7,053 bases of DNA from assembly GCA_023423995.1 (NCBI GenBank), contig JAFAEL010000053.1:1-7053 (forward strand), read 5' to 3'. Shown here in pieces: positions 1 through 5,715 of this stretch. Within the stretch, counting starts at the first letter, position 1. The number at the start of each line of letters is the position of its first letter. The DNA is from Pseudomonadota bacterium. GTDB lineage: Bacteria; Pseudomonadota; Alphaproteobacteria; Rhizobiales; Beijerinckiaceae. The notes below the pieces were generated by a model. It saw only the letters and a program-made list of their open reading frames with translations, had not been told where the DNA came from and made no database searches. Position numbers and translations under genes: made by a program.

Positions 1-310
<310 letters not shown>

Positions 311-316
311 GCGAAC

Positions 317-1087
317 ATGAGCTACACCATAGATTTGTCCGGTCGGACGGCCCTCGTCACCGGGGCCTCGAGCGGCCTTGGCCGGCACTTCGCGACGGTG
401 CTCGCACAGGCTGGCGCACAGGTCGTTCTGGCGGCCCGGCGCATCGATGCTCTTTCCTCCCTCCAGACCGAAATTCGCGACGCAGGCGGGTCGGCGGAGC
501 TTGTCGGATTGGATGTGACCGATCCGAGCGCCGTGGCGACAGCCGTTGCCGAGGCTCAACGCATTGGGGCCGGGCAACTCGACATTGTCGTGAACAATGC
601 CGGCGTCGCCCTGACAAAGCCCTTCCTGGAACTGACGCCGGAAGACTGGGACGGTGTCCTCGACACGAATCTCCGCGGCGCCTTCCTGGTCGGTCAGGCT
701 GCGGCACGCCAGATGAAGGAGAGCGGCCGCGGCGGATCGATCATCAACATCGCCTCGATTCTGGGGCTCAGGGTCGCCGGCCAGGTGTCGGCCTATGCCA
801 CGTCAAAGGCCGCGCTGGTGCAGCTTACGCGTGCGATGGCGCTTGAGCTCGCCCGTTACGGGATTCGCGTGAATGCCCTCTGCCCGGGCTACGTGGAGAC
901 CGATCTGAACCGCGATTTCTTCGCCACCGACGTGGGCAAGGATCTGATCCGCCGCGTGCCCCAGCGCCGACTCGGCCAGAAGTCGGATCTCGACGGCGCT
1001 CTGCTTCTGCTCGCGAGCGATGCGGGGCGATCGATCACGGGCGCTGACATCCCCGTCGATGGCGGCCACCTGGTCTCGTCCCTCTGA
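317..1087 (+). CDS. SDR-family NAD(P)-dependent oxidoreductase
   Basis: Complete 256-residue classical short-chain dehydrogenase/reductase, the usual length for the family. The cofactor loop TGASSGLG is at residues 15-22 and the NNAG structural motif at 93-96. The catalytic tetrad is N118, S147, Y160 and K164, with Y-A-T-S-K spacing exactly as expected. The PG-containing strand LCPGYVETDL is at about 188-197. Two arginines at the end of the second strand (R41, R42) suggest NADP(H) preference, which is an inference. These enzymes interconvert alcohols and ketones in the cytoplasm; the C-terminal IPVDGGH is common in the FabG-like and sugar/acyl-alcohol dehydrogenase groups, and the substrate is unknown. 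The start is supported by a purine-rich AAAGGCGG seven bases upstream of the ATG. The divergent GMC oxidoreductase suggests a shared oxidation pathway, but the link is positional only. A hairpin follows the stop codon. Confidence 0.93.
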   Translation: MSYTIDLSGRTALVTGASSGLGRHFATVLAQAGAQVVLAARRIDALSSLQTEIRDAGGSAELVGLDVTDPSAVATAVAEAQRIGAGQLDIVVNNAGVALTKPFLELTPEDWDGVLDTNLRGAFLVGQAAARQMKESGRGGSIINIASILGLRVAGQVSAYATSKAALVQLTRAMALELARYGIRVNALCPGYVETDLNRDFFATDVGKDLIRRVPQRRLGQKSDLDGALLLLASDAGRSITGADIPVDGGHLVSSL

Positions 1088-1121
1088 CGAACGAGCCGCT
1101 TTCAAGCAGCGTCCACAGGAG

Positions 1122-1157
1122 CCGGCGCAGCCGACTGCAAAGTTGCGCCGGAATTTG
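1122..1157 (+). terminator. Candidate terminator after the SDR gene
   Basis: CCGGCGCA (1122-1129) and TGCGCCGG (1144-1151) are perfect 8-base inverted arms around a 14-base loop. They are followed by AATTTG, which gives only three consecutive Ts. The hairpin lies 35 bases past the SDR stop and just before the tRNA promoter, a sensible place for the SDR transcript to end. The long loop and short T run make this a weak or factor-assisted terminator. Confidence 0.45.
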
Positions 1158-1167
1158 CTGGTTCCGC

Positions 1168-1196
1168 TTGACAACCAGGGCCGCCGCCACCTAAAC
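1168..1196 (+). promoter_or_regulatory. Probable tRNA-Asp promoter
   Basis: A perfect TTGACA -35 hexamer (1168-1173, preceded by C as in the alphaproteobacterial CTTGAC form) is followed after 17 bases by CTAAAC (1191-1196), a weak -10 element. A transcript start near 1203 would lie about 30 bases before the tRNA. The bases after the -10 (GGCGGGCC) are GC-rich, as in stable-RNA promoters subject to stringent control; that regulation is inferred. The leader contains CCCCGGTTGGGG (1207-1216 region), a small hairpin that may help processing. Confidence 0.5.
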
Positions 1197-1231
1197 GGCG
1201 GGCCTCCCCGGTTGGGGACCAGCTACCCCGC

Positions 1232-1308
1232 GCGGGCGTAGCTCAGTTGGTTAGAGTGCCGGCCTGTCACGCCGGAGGTCGCGGGTTCGAGCCCCGTCGC
1301 CCGCGCCA
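1232..1308 (+). tRNA. tRNA-Asp (anticodon GTC)
   Basis: Complete cloverleaf of 77 bases including the encoded CCA end (1306-1308). The seven-base acceptor stem GCGGGCG (1232-1238) pairs with CGCCCGC (1298-1304), with discriminator G1305. The D-arm contains GCTCAGTTGGTTAGAG. The anticodon stem CCGGC/GCCGG (1259-1263 and 1271-1275) frames loop CTGTCAC with anticodon GTC at 1266-1268, reading aspartate codons. The T-arm contains the invariant GGTTCGA. It stands alone as a single tRNA. I looked for a repeat of its 3' end elsewhere in the window, as an integrated element would leave, and saw none. Confidence 0.97.
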
Positions 1309-1328
1309 CCTTCAAATTACGCAGCTCA

Positions 1329-1345
1329 TTCGCCAGCGAGGCGAA
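1329..1345 (+). terminator. Weak hairpin after tRNA-Asp
   Basis: TTCGCC (1329-1334) and GGCGAA (1340-1345) pair around the five-base loop AGCGA, about 20 bases past the tRNA CCA end. No T run follows, so it is a poor intrinsic terminator. It may instead be a 3' boundary structure for processing. Confidence 0.25.
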
Positions 1346-1448
1346 AGCGGCATGCTGCGGCTTCCCCCATCCAGGATACAGGTCGTCGAACCGAGCTGGG
1401 GTCCCGCCCCGCCAGACGCGTCGCGAAGCAAGGGCTCGCGCGCTCAGG

Positions 1449-1676
1449 TCAGCGAAGACAGGAGCGCCTCAGAATCGGGGTTGGCGGCCGTCGGTCGACA
1501 ATCTCGTACGCGCAGCTCGATGCCGCGGGAAATCCTGCAGCCTCGACCGAAGTGATTTCGGCGGGCTTGTAGGCTCCGGCAATGATCCAGGCTGGCTCGA
1601 AGCCGGCCCGGAGCGCGTCGTTGATGACGTGAAGTCCTCGAGGCCTACACCTTAGCGGCGCTCTGCAGCGCCGACG
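1449..1676 (-). pseudogene. Open reading frame continuing past the stop of the 1677-1907 gene; possible gene remnant
   Basis: On the minus strand the frame of the upstream small gene stays open for 75 more codons after its TGA, ending at a TGA (1451-1449). There is no ATG in this stretch. The first dozen or so codons are arginine-rich and look non-coding. The middle part, which includes HVINDALRAGFEPAWIIAGAY and then KPAEITSVEAAGF, has a protein-like composition with GC-rich third positions. It could be the decayed 3' part of a longer gene, a remnant of a separate gene, or a chance open frame in GC-rich DNA. I do not recognise the family. No other gene is visible between the tRNA (ending 1308) and 1677. 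Confidence 0.28.
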
Positions 1677-1907
1677 TCACGCCGCCCGGGTCCGAACATT
1701 GGCATCGGCGAAGGCCGGCGGGAGCGAGCCGCGGACGCGCTTGACGATCTCAGCCTGATCGGCGCCGCTCTCGATCGCAACCTCTACCGAGGCGCTGCCG
1801 GCCGCCATTCCGGTGCTGTAGCTGATGATGACGCCTTCCCGAACCAGTCCGTTCAATGCGACGTTCAGTTCCCCCCAGCCGGCGGGGGCTTTCGGCTTGC
1901 GACTCAT
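1677..1907 (-). CDS. Small hypothetical protein
   Basis: A 76-residue protein of unrecognised family, beginning MSRKPKAPAGWGELNVALNG. After a basic, proline-containing start comes a short helix-like stretch, then GVIISYSTGM (about 25-34), SASVEVAIES (about 38-47), an amphipathic helix-like DQAEIVKRVRGSLPPAF, and ANVRTR at the end. This alternation suggests a small alpha/beta fold, but that is only a pattern reading. There are no membrane segments, signal peptide or cysteines. Support for its being real: third codon positions are strongly G/C, as in the neighbouring genes, and a GAGAGAG ribosome-binding-like run lies about six bases before the ATG. A terminator-like hairpin 41 bases upstream on the same strand could attenuate its expression. 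The frame stays open after its stop (see 1449-1676), so a shortened form of a longer gene is possible. Confidence 0.58.
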   Translation of the reverse strand: MSRKPKAPAGWGELNVALNGLVREGVIISYSTGMAAGSASVEVAIESGADQAEIVKRVRGSLPPAFADANVRTRAA

Positions 1908-1947
1908 TGCTGCTCTCTCGGTAAGGTCAAAGACAACTCAAGACACG

Positions 1948-1981
1948 AAAACGCCCGCTCGAGACTGAACTCGGCGGGCGT
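1948..1981 (-). terminator. Intrinsic terminator-like hairpin, minus strand
   Basis: ACGCCCGC (1951-1958) plus CGAG (1960-1963) pair with CTCG (1970-1973) plus GCGGGCGT (1974-1981). This gives a 12-base-pair stem with one bulged base (1959) and a six-base loop. Read on the minus strand the stem is followed by TTTTCG, a short U run, as in intrinsic terminators; on the plus strand no T run follows. No convincing minus-strand gene lies upstream of it, so it either ends an unseen transcript or acts as an attenuator in the leader of the small gene starting at 1907. Confidence 0.55.
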
Positions 1982-2232
1982 GTCCTCCAACCTTGCAGCG
2001 CCGGACAATCTGCCGGGACGGGCAAAGGTGGGCGGAGGGCTGCTCAAGCTTTTCGCGAGCGTCGGCCCGAACCGCAAGACCTCATATGGTCTGAAAGCGC
2101 GGATGTTCAAGACCAGACGAATCTTCCTCGGCTCACGGCTCCCGGTCCGCGCCGTCTTTGGGACCTCTTTGCCCTCTTCCGCATTGTTTGATTCCGGCCA
2201 CGCCGCGGTGATGCGCCCCGAGTGCCTTCGCC
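1982..2232. other. Intergenic stretch with no supported gene
   Basis: Together with 1908-1981 this is about 325 bases between the small minus-strand gene and the iron permease gene. Open frames exist on both strands but lack convincing starts or protein-like composition. A short inverted repeat AGACC/GGTCT (2077-2081 and 2088-2092) surrounds the AT-rich centre TCATAT, and CAAGACC occurs twice (2075-2081 and 2108-2114). Either could be a regulator site, but there is no clear promoter and I assign no function. Confidence 0.5.
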
Positions 2233-2670
2233 ATGCCGACCTTCAGCAAGCACTTCGTCCAATTCTCGAACTTCGTGGCGCATGCCAGCGGCAAGCCGCT
2301 GACCTTCGTTCTCGCGGTGTTCCTCATAGCGGTCTGGGGTGTTACCGGCCCCTTGTTCCACTACTCGGATGCCTGGCAGCTGGTGATCAACACCGGCACG
2401 ACGATCGTCACGTTCCTGATGGTGTTCCTCATCCAGAACACCCAGAATCGGGACGGCGCCGCCATCCAGACCAAGCTCGACGAACTGATCCGGGCGAGCG
2501 CGGCTCAGAACGTCTACATCGGCATCGAGCATCTTACGGACGAGGAACTCGATGAGCTGCGCGCCAAGTGCGAGGCGAGGGCGCGCTCTGAGCGCTCAGG
2601 CGACGAGGCGGCGCGTAGGGCGCAGGAGAAGGCAGCGGCGGCTGCGGACCGCGCCGCAGGGATCGGCTGA
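2233..2670 (+). CDS. Low-affinity iron permease family membrane protein
   Basis: A 145-residue protein matching the bacterial members of the low-affinity iron permease family (related by name to yeast Fet4), which are usually about 120-150 residues. Two membrane segments are visible: PLTFVLAVFLIAVWGVTG (about 22-39) and LVINTGTTIVTFLMVFLIQ (about 50-68). The second runs into the family hallmark NTQNRDGAAIQTKLDELIRA (69-88). The C-terminal part (about 96-145) is charged, has EHLTDEELDELRAKCEARA and an alanine-rich end, and probably forms a cytoplasmic helix or coiled coil. Iron transport by the bacterial members is assumed from the family name and is poorly proven. The ATG at 2233 is the first in the frame after a TGA at 2209-2211; its ribosome binding site is weak. 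The gene is flanked by long spacers and seems to be its own transcription unit, upstream of but separate from the nuo genes. Confidence 0.88.
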   Translation: MPTFSKHFVQFSNFVAHASGKPLTFVLAVFLIAVWGVTGPLFHYSDAWQLVINTGTTIVTFLMVFLIQNTQNRDGAAIQTKLDELIRASAAQNVYIGIEHLTDEELDELRAKCEARARSERSGDEAARRAQEKAAAAADRAAGIG

Positions 2671-2671
2671 C

Positions 2672-2693
2672 CGGCCCCGCCGGGCCGAGTTTC
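2672..2693 (+). terminator. Candidate weak terminator after the iron permease gene
   Basis: CGGCCC (2672-2677) and GGGCCG (2682-2687) form a six-base GC stem with a four-base loop directly after the stop codon, followed by AGTTTCG. The three-T run is short, so termination would be incomplete and some read-through into the nuo leader is possible. Confidence 0.35.
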
Positions 2694-2696
2694 GAA

Positions 2697-2739
2697 ACAA
2701 GCCGGAAACACGCTTGTGCGTCGCAGCGACGGCTTGTCA
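2697..2739. repeat. Nested inverted repeats upstream of nuoA
   Basis: ACAAGCC (2697-2703) is matched by an inverted GGCTTGT (2731-2737). A second inverted copy GCTTGT lies at 2712-2717, so the two GCTTGT copies start exactly 20 bases apart, about two helical turns. Between them sits the near-perfect palindrome CGTCGC-A-GCGACG (2719-2731). A further ACAAGC is at 2813-2818. The right arm overlaps the candidate -35 box. The layout suits a repressor or activator site for nuo expression, or alternative RNA hairpins if transcription comes through from upstream. The binding protein is unknown. Confidence 0.35.
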
Positions 2740-2760
2740 CTTTAGAACCGCTGCGATAAT
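2734..2760 (+). promoter_or_regulatory. Candidate promoter for the nuo operon
   Basis: TTGTCA (2734-2739, five of six matches to TTGACA) and GATAAT (2755-2760, five of six matches to TATAAT) are the best promoter-like pair upstream of nuoA. The spacer is 15 bases, shorter than the preferred 16-18, which lowers confidence. A start near 2767 would give a leader of about 100 bases. Confidence 0.38.
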
Positions 2761-2863
2761 CGAGCCGCACGCTTTGCGGACGGTCCGGCTCGCGGCCATA
2801 TCTGCCTCAAAGACAAGCAACCCAACGCGTTCCGGCCCCTGACCTGTCCGCGTTCGCAGGTGG
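2761..2863 (+). promoter_or_regulatory. Structured nuo leader with possible masking of the nuoA ribosome binding site
   Basis: CGAGCCG (2761-2767) pairs with CGGCTCG (2786-2792), and the inner CCGCA/TGCGG (2765-2769 and 2775-2779) offers a competing hairpin. Nearer the gene, ACCTG (2842-2846) pairs with CAGGT (2857-2861), which contains the AGGTGG ribosome binding site of nuoA. The leader RNA could fold in alternative ways. No known riboswitch was recognised. Confidence 0.28.
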
Positions 2864-2866
2864 CGA

Positions 2867-3232
2867 ATGAACGCAGTCGTATCGGACTACCTACCTCTCA
2901 TCATCTTCATCGGCGTCTCGGTGGTGATCGCGGCAGCGCTTCTCGTTGCCCCGTTCCTGCTGGCCTACAAGAGTCCCGATCCGGAGAAGCTCTCGGCCTA
3001 CGAGTGCGGCTTCAATGCGTTTGACGACGCCCGGATGAAGTTCGACATCCGGTTCTATCTCGTCGCCATCCTGTTCATCATTTTCGACCTCGAAGTGGCG
3101 TTCCTCTTCCCCTGGGCCATCACCTTCGGCGACCTCGGCTGGTACGGCTTCTGGTCGATGATGATTTTCCTGGCCATCCTCACGATCGGCTTCATCTACG
3201 AGTGGAAGAAGGGAGCGCTGGAATGGGACTGA
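2867..3232 (+). CDS. nuoA: NADH-quinone oxidoreductase subunit A
   Basis: A 121-residue membrane-arm subunit of respiratory complex I (mitochondrial ND3 homologue), normal length. It has three membrane helices: about 8-33, 61-82 and 93-112. The long loop after the first helix carries the conserved YECGF (45-49), whose C47 matches the ND3 loop cysteine at the quinone cavity entrance. The second helix holds FDLE (73-76), with acidic residues D74 and E76 corresponding to the conserved D79/E81 pair of the Escherichia coli subunit. The loop helps link quinone chemistry in the NuoB/NuoD cavity to proton pumping. The ATG at 2867 has the ribosome binding run AGGTGG (2858-2863) just before it. It is the first gene of the operon, and its last ten bases overlap nuoB in another frame. 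Confidence 0.97.
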   Translation: MNAVVSDYLPLIIFIGVSVVIAAALLVAPFLLAYKSPDPEKLSAYECGFNAFDDARMKFDIRFYLVAILFIIFDLEVAFLFPWAITFGDLGWYGFWSMMIFLAILTIGFIYEWKKGALEWD

Positions 3233-3801
3233 CCGCCTCCCAGACCGCGGTTGCGCCGGCACCGCGTGGCATCATCGATCCTTCGACTGGGCAGCCGGTT
3301 GGAGCGCGCGATCCGTTCTTCCGCGAGGTGAACGCGGAGCTCGCCGACAAGGGCTTCGTGGTCACGACCGCCGAGGATCTGATCACCTGGGCGCGAACCG
3401 GGTCTCTCATGTGGATGACCTTCGGGCTCGCGTGCTGCGCGGTCGAGATGATGCAGATGTCGATGCCGCGCTACGACGCCGAGCGGTTCGGCTTCGCGCC
3501 ACGCGCGACGCCGCGCCAGTCCGACGTGATCATCGTGGCAGGCACCCTGACCAACAAGATGGCCCCGGCCTTCCGCAAGGTCTATGACCAGATGCCGGAG
3601 CCGCGCTACGTCATCTCCATGGGGTCGTGCGCCAATGGCGGCGGCTACTACCATTACTCCTATGCGGTGGTGCGCGGCTGCGATCGCGTCGTGCCGGTCG
3701 ACATCTACGTTCCGGGTTGCCCCCCGACCGCGGAGGCACTGCTTTACGGAGTGCTGCTACTCCAGCGGAAGATCCGCCGCGTCGGAACAATCGAGCGCTG
3801 A
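3223..3801 (+). CDS. nuoB: NADH-quinone oxidoreductase subunit B (carries cluster N2)
   Basis: A 192-residue peripheral-arm subunit (PSST homologue) that binds the terminal [4Fe-4S] cluster N2, which hands electrons to quinone. The four expected ligands are present: adjacent C71-C72 in [11 protein letters not shown]136 in GSCANGG and C166 in VPGCPP. The first 30 or so residues are a variable, proline- and alanine-containing extension; the core follows from about residue 31. An in-frame ATG exists at 3202. The ATG at 3223 is preferred because GAAGGGAG lies seven bases before it and the resulting N-terminus MGLTAS looks natural. The start lies inside the end of nuoA (10-base overlap), which suggests translational coupling. 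nuoC begins two bases after the stop codon. Confidence 0.96.
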   Translation: MGLTASQTAVAPAPRGIIDPSTGQPVGARDPFFREVNAELADKGFVVTTAEDLITWARTGSLMWMTFGLACCAVEMMQMSMPRYDAERFGFAPRATPRQSDVIIVAGTLTNKMAPAFRKVYDQMPEPRYVISMGSCANGGGYYHYSYAVVRGCDRVVPVDIYVPGCPPTAEALLYGVLLLQRKIRRVGTIER

Positions 3802-3803
3802 GA

Positions 3804-4409
3804 ATGGCCATGGATCTCGCCCAACTCGGGCAGCACATCGCCAGCCGACTTGGTTCGGTGGTGACCGGCCACGCGGTCGCCTATGGCGACCTCACGATCG
3901 GCGTGGAGCGCTCCGCCATCGTGGAGGTGGTCACCTTCCTGCGGGACGATCCCGAGTGCCGGTTCATCTGCTTCATCGATATCTGCGGGGTGGACTATCC
4001 GGCGCGCGAGCGACGCTTCGACGTCGTCTATCACCTGCTCTCACCGGTCCTGAACCAGCGCATTCGGATCAAGCTCGAGACGGACGAGGTCTCGCCCGTT
4101 CCCTCGATCATCAGCGTCTTCCCGGCTGCTGACTGGTTCGAGCGGGAGACCTACGACCTCTACGGCATTCTCTTCACCGGGCATCCGGATCTGCGCCGCA
4201 TCCTCACCGACTACGGTTTCGAGGGCCACCCGCTGCGCAAGGACTTCCCGATGACGGGGTTCGTCGAGGTACGCTACGACGATACCGAGCGTCGGGTTGT
4301 CTACGAACCCGTGAAGCTGCAGCAGGAGTTCCGCAGCTTCGATTTCCTCTCGCCCTGGGAGGGGACGGATTACGTCCTGCCCGGCGACGAGAAGGCGAAG
4401 GCTGTCTGA
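3804..4409 (+). CDS. nuoC: NADH-quinone oxidoreductase subunit C (30 kDa subunit)
   Basis: A 201-residue peripheral-arm subunit, usual length for an unfused NuoC. It carries no cofactor and scaffolds NuoB and NuoD at the quinone-reducing end. The family signature is clear: [20 protein letters not shown] (113-132) followed by HPLRKDFP (142-149). A beta-rich N-terminal half (about 20-110) precedes it. It is separate from nuoD, as in alphaproteobacteria and mitochondria and unlike the fused NuoCD of enteric bacteria. The ATG at 3804 is two bases after the nuoB stop; a second in-frame ATG at 3810 (dropping MA) is equally possible, with GAGA six bases before it. nuoD starts one base after this stop. 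Confidence 0.95.
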   Translation: MAMDLAQLGQHIASRLGSVVTGHAVAYGDLTIGVERSAIVEVVTFLRDDPECRFICFIDICGVDYPARERRFDVVYHLLSPVLNQRIRIKLETDEVSPVPSIISVFPAADWFERETYDLYGILFTGHPDLRRILTDYGFEGHPLRKDFPMTGFVEVRYDDTERRVVYEPVKLQQEFRSFDFLSPWEGTDYVLPGDEKAKAV

Positions 4410-4410
4410 C

Positions 4411-5715
4411 ATGGCTCTCGAGGATCACGGCCTCGCGGCTCAGCGCGACGAGCTGCTCGATACCCGGCCTCATGCCGAGGCCTCTAACGCGGTTCGCGAA
4501 TCCGGGGCCTTGCTGCCGTCTGCGGGGCGCGAGCACGAGATCCGCAACTTCTCGATCAATTTCGGCCCGCAGCATCCGGCCGCCCACGGCGTGCTGCGCC
4601 TGGTGCTGGAGCTCGACGGCGAGATCGTCGAGCGGGTGGATCCGCATATTGGCCTGCTCCACCGCGGCACCGAGAAGCTGATCGAGTACAAGACCTACCT
4701 GCAGGCGACGCCCTATTTCGACCGGCTCGACTATGTCGCGCCGATGAACCAGGAGCACGCCTTCTGCCTCGCCATCGAGAAGCTGATCGGGCTCGAGGTG
4801 CCGAAGCGCGGGCAGTTGGTCCGGGTGCTCTACTCCGAGATCGGCCGCATCCTTTCGCACCTCCTGAACGTCACGACCCAGGCGATGGATGTCGGCGCCC
4901 TCACGCCGCCGCTTTGGGGCTTCGAGGAGCGCGAGAAGCTGATGGTGTTCTATGAGCGTGCCTCCGGCTCGCGCATGCACGCCAACTACTTCCGCCCGGG
5001 CGGGGTGCATCAGGATCTGCCGCCCGAACTGATCGACGACATCTGGGCCTGGTGCGACCCCTTCCTCAAGGTGTGCGACGACCTCGACGCTCTCTTCATC
5101 GGCAACCGCATCTTCAAGCAGCGCAACGTCGATATCGGCGTGGTCTCGCTCGAGGATTGCTGGCGCCTCGGCTTCTCGGGCGTGATGGTCCGCGGCTCCG
5201 GCGCGAAGTGGGACCTGCGGAAGGCGCAACCCTACGAGTGCTACGAGGAGTTGGAGTTCGACATCCCGGTCGGCACGAGCGGCGACAACTACGACCGTCA
5301 GGTGATCCGGATGCTCGAGATGCGGGAATCCGTCCGCATCATGAAGCAGTGCCTGCACAAACTCCGCTCTCCCGAAGGCGCGGGCCCCGTCACGTCCCTC
5401 GACGGCAAGGTTGCCCCGCCGAAGCGTGGTGAGATGAAGCGCTCAATGGAGGCGCTCATCCATCACTTTAAGCTGTATACGGAGGGCTTCCACGTCCCGG
5501 CCGGCGAAGTCTATGCGGCCGTGGAAGCGCCGAAGGGCGAGTTCGGCGTCTATCTGGTCGCCGACGGGACCAACAAGCCGTATCGGTGCCATATCCGGGC
5601 CCCGGGCTTCGCTCATCTCCAAGCCATGGACTTCATGTGCCGCGGTCACATGCTCGCCGACGTGTCCGCCGTGCTCGGTTCCCTCGATATCGTGTTCGGC
5701 GAGGTTGATCGCTGA
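4411..5715 (+). CDS. nuoD: NADH-quinone oxidoreductase subunit D (49 kDa subunit)
   Basis: A 434-residue subunit that forms the quinone-binding chamber with NuoB and descends from the large subunit of NiFe hydrogenases. The core begins at about residue 43 with [17 protein letters not shown]. Quinone-site residues are present: H59 in HPAAHG, Y108 in RLDYV and D160 in QAMDVG; these happen to carry the same numbers as in the bovine mature subunit. The signatures LHRGTEKL (83-90) and [12 protein letters not shown] (142-153) are also seen. The C-terminus ends [12 protein letters not shown], as usual for the family. Alphaproteobacterial NuoD is normally about 390-410 residues, so this one has an extra N-terminal stretch of about 40 residues. 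No ATG or GTG lies between 4411 and the core (only a TTG), and GAAGG nine bases upstream supports the 4411 start. nuoE overlaps the stop by one base. Confidence 0.97.
   Translation: MALEDHGLAAQRDELLDTRPHAEASNAVRESGALLPSAGREHEIRNFSINFGPQHPAAHGVLRLVLELDGEIVERVDPHIGLLHRGTEKLIEYKTYLQATPYFDRLDYVAPMNQEHAFCLAIEKLIGLEVPKRGQLVRVLYSEIGRILSHLLNVTTQAMDVGALTPPLWGFEEREKLMVFYERASGSRMHANYFRPGGVHQDLPPELIDDIWAWCDPFLKVCDDLDALFIGNRIFKQRNVDIGVVSLEDCWRLGFSGVMVRGSGAKWDLRKAQPYECYEELEFDIPVGTSGDNYDRQVIRMLEMRESVRIMKQCLHKLRSPEGAGPVTSLDGKVAPPKRGEMKRSMEALIHHFKLYTEGFHVPAGEVYAAVEAPKGEFGVYLVADGTNKPYRCHIRAPGFAHLQAMDFMCRGHMLADVSAVLGSLDIVFGEVDR

Noticed and set aside
1232..1308. tRNA-Asp as an attachment site for an integrated element
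   Set aside because: No copy of the tRNA 3' end was seen downstream and there is no integrase gene in the window.
1904..2110. Minus-strand open frame of 68 codons with TTG start, ending in an ATGA overlap with the small gene
   Set aside because: It has a rare start codon, weaker third-position G/C bias, serine/proline-rich non-specific composition, and a terminator-like hairpin inside it. Kept only as a possible leader in the findings.
1980..2555. Plus-strand open frame of 191 codons
   Set aside because: Most of its length overlaps the iron permease gene in another frame, and its composition is arginine/histidine-rich as in frame shadows of GC-rich genes.
3202..3222. Alternative upstream nuoB start at 3202 (MEEGSAG)
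   Set aside because: The ATG at 3223 has a well-placed GAAGGGAG ribosome binding site, and the extra seven residues would be encoded largely by that site itself.
4204..5358. Long minus-strand open frame of 384 codons opposite nuoC/nuoD
   Set aside because: It is the antisense shadow of nuoD, whose protein is unmistakable. Long antisense open frames are common in GC-rich coding DNA.
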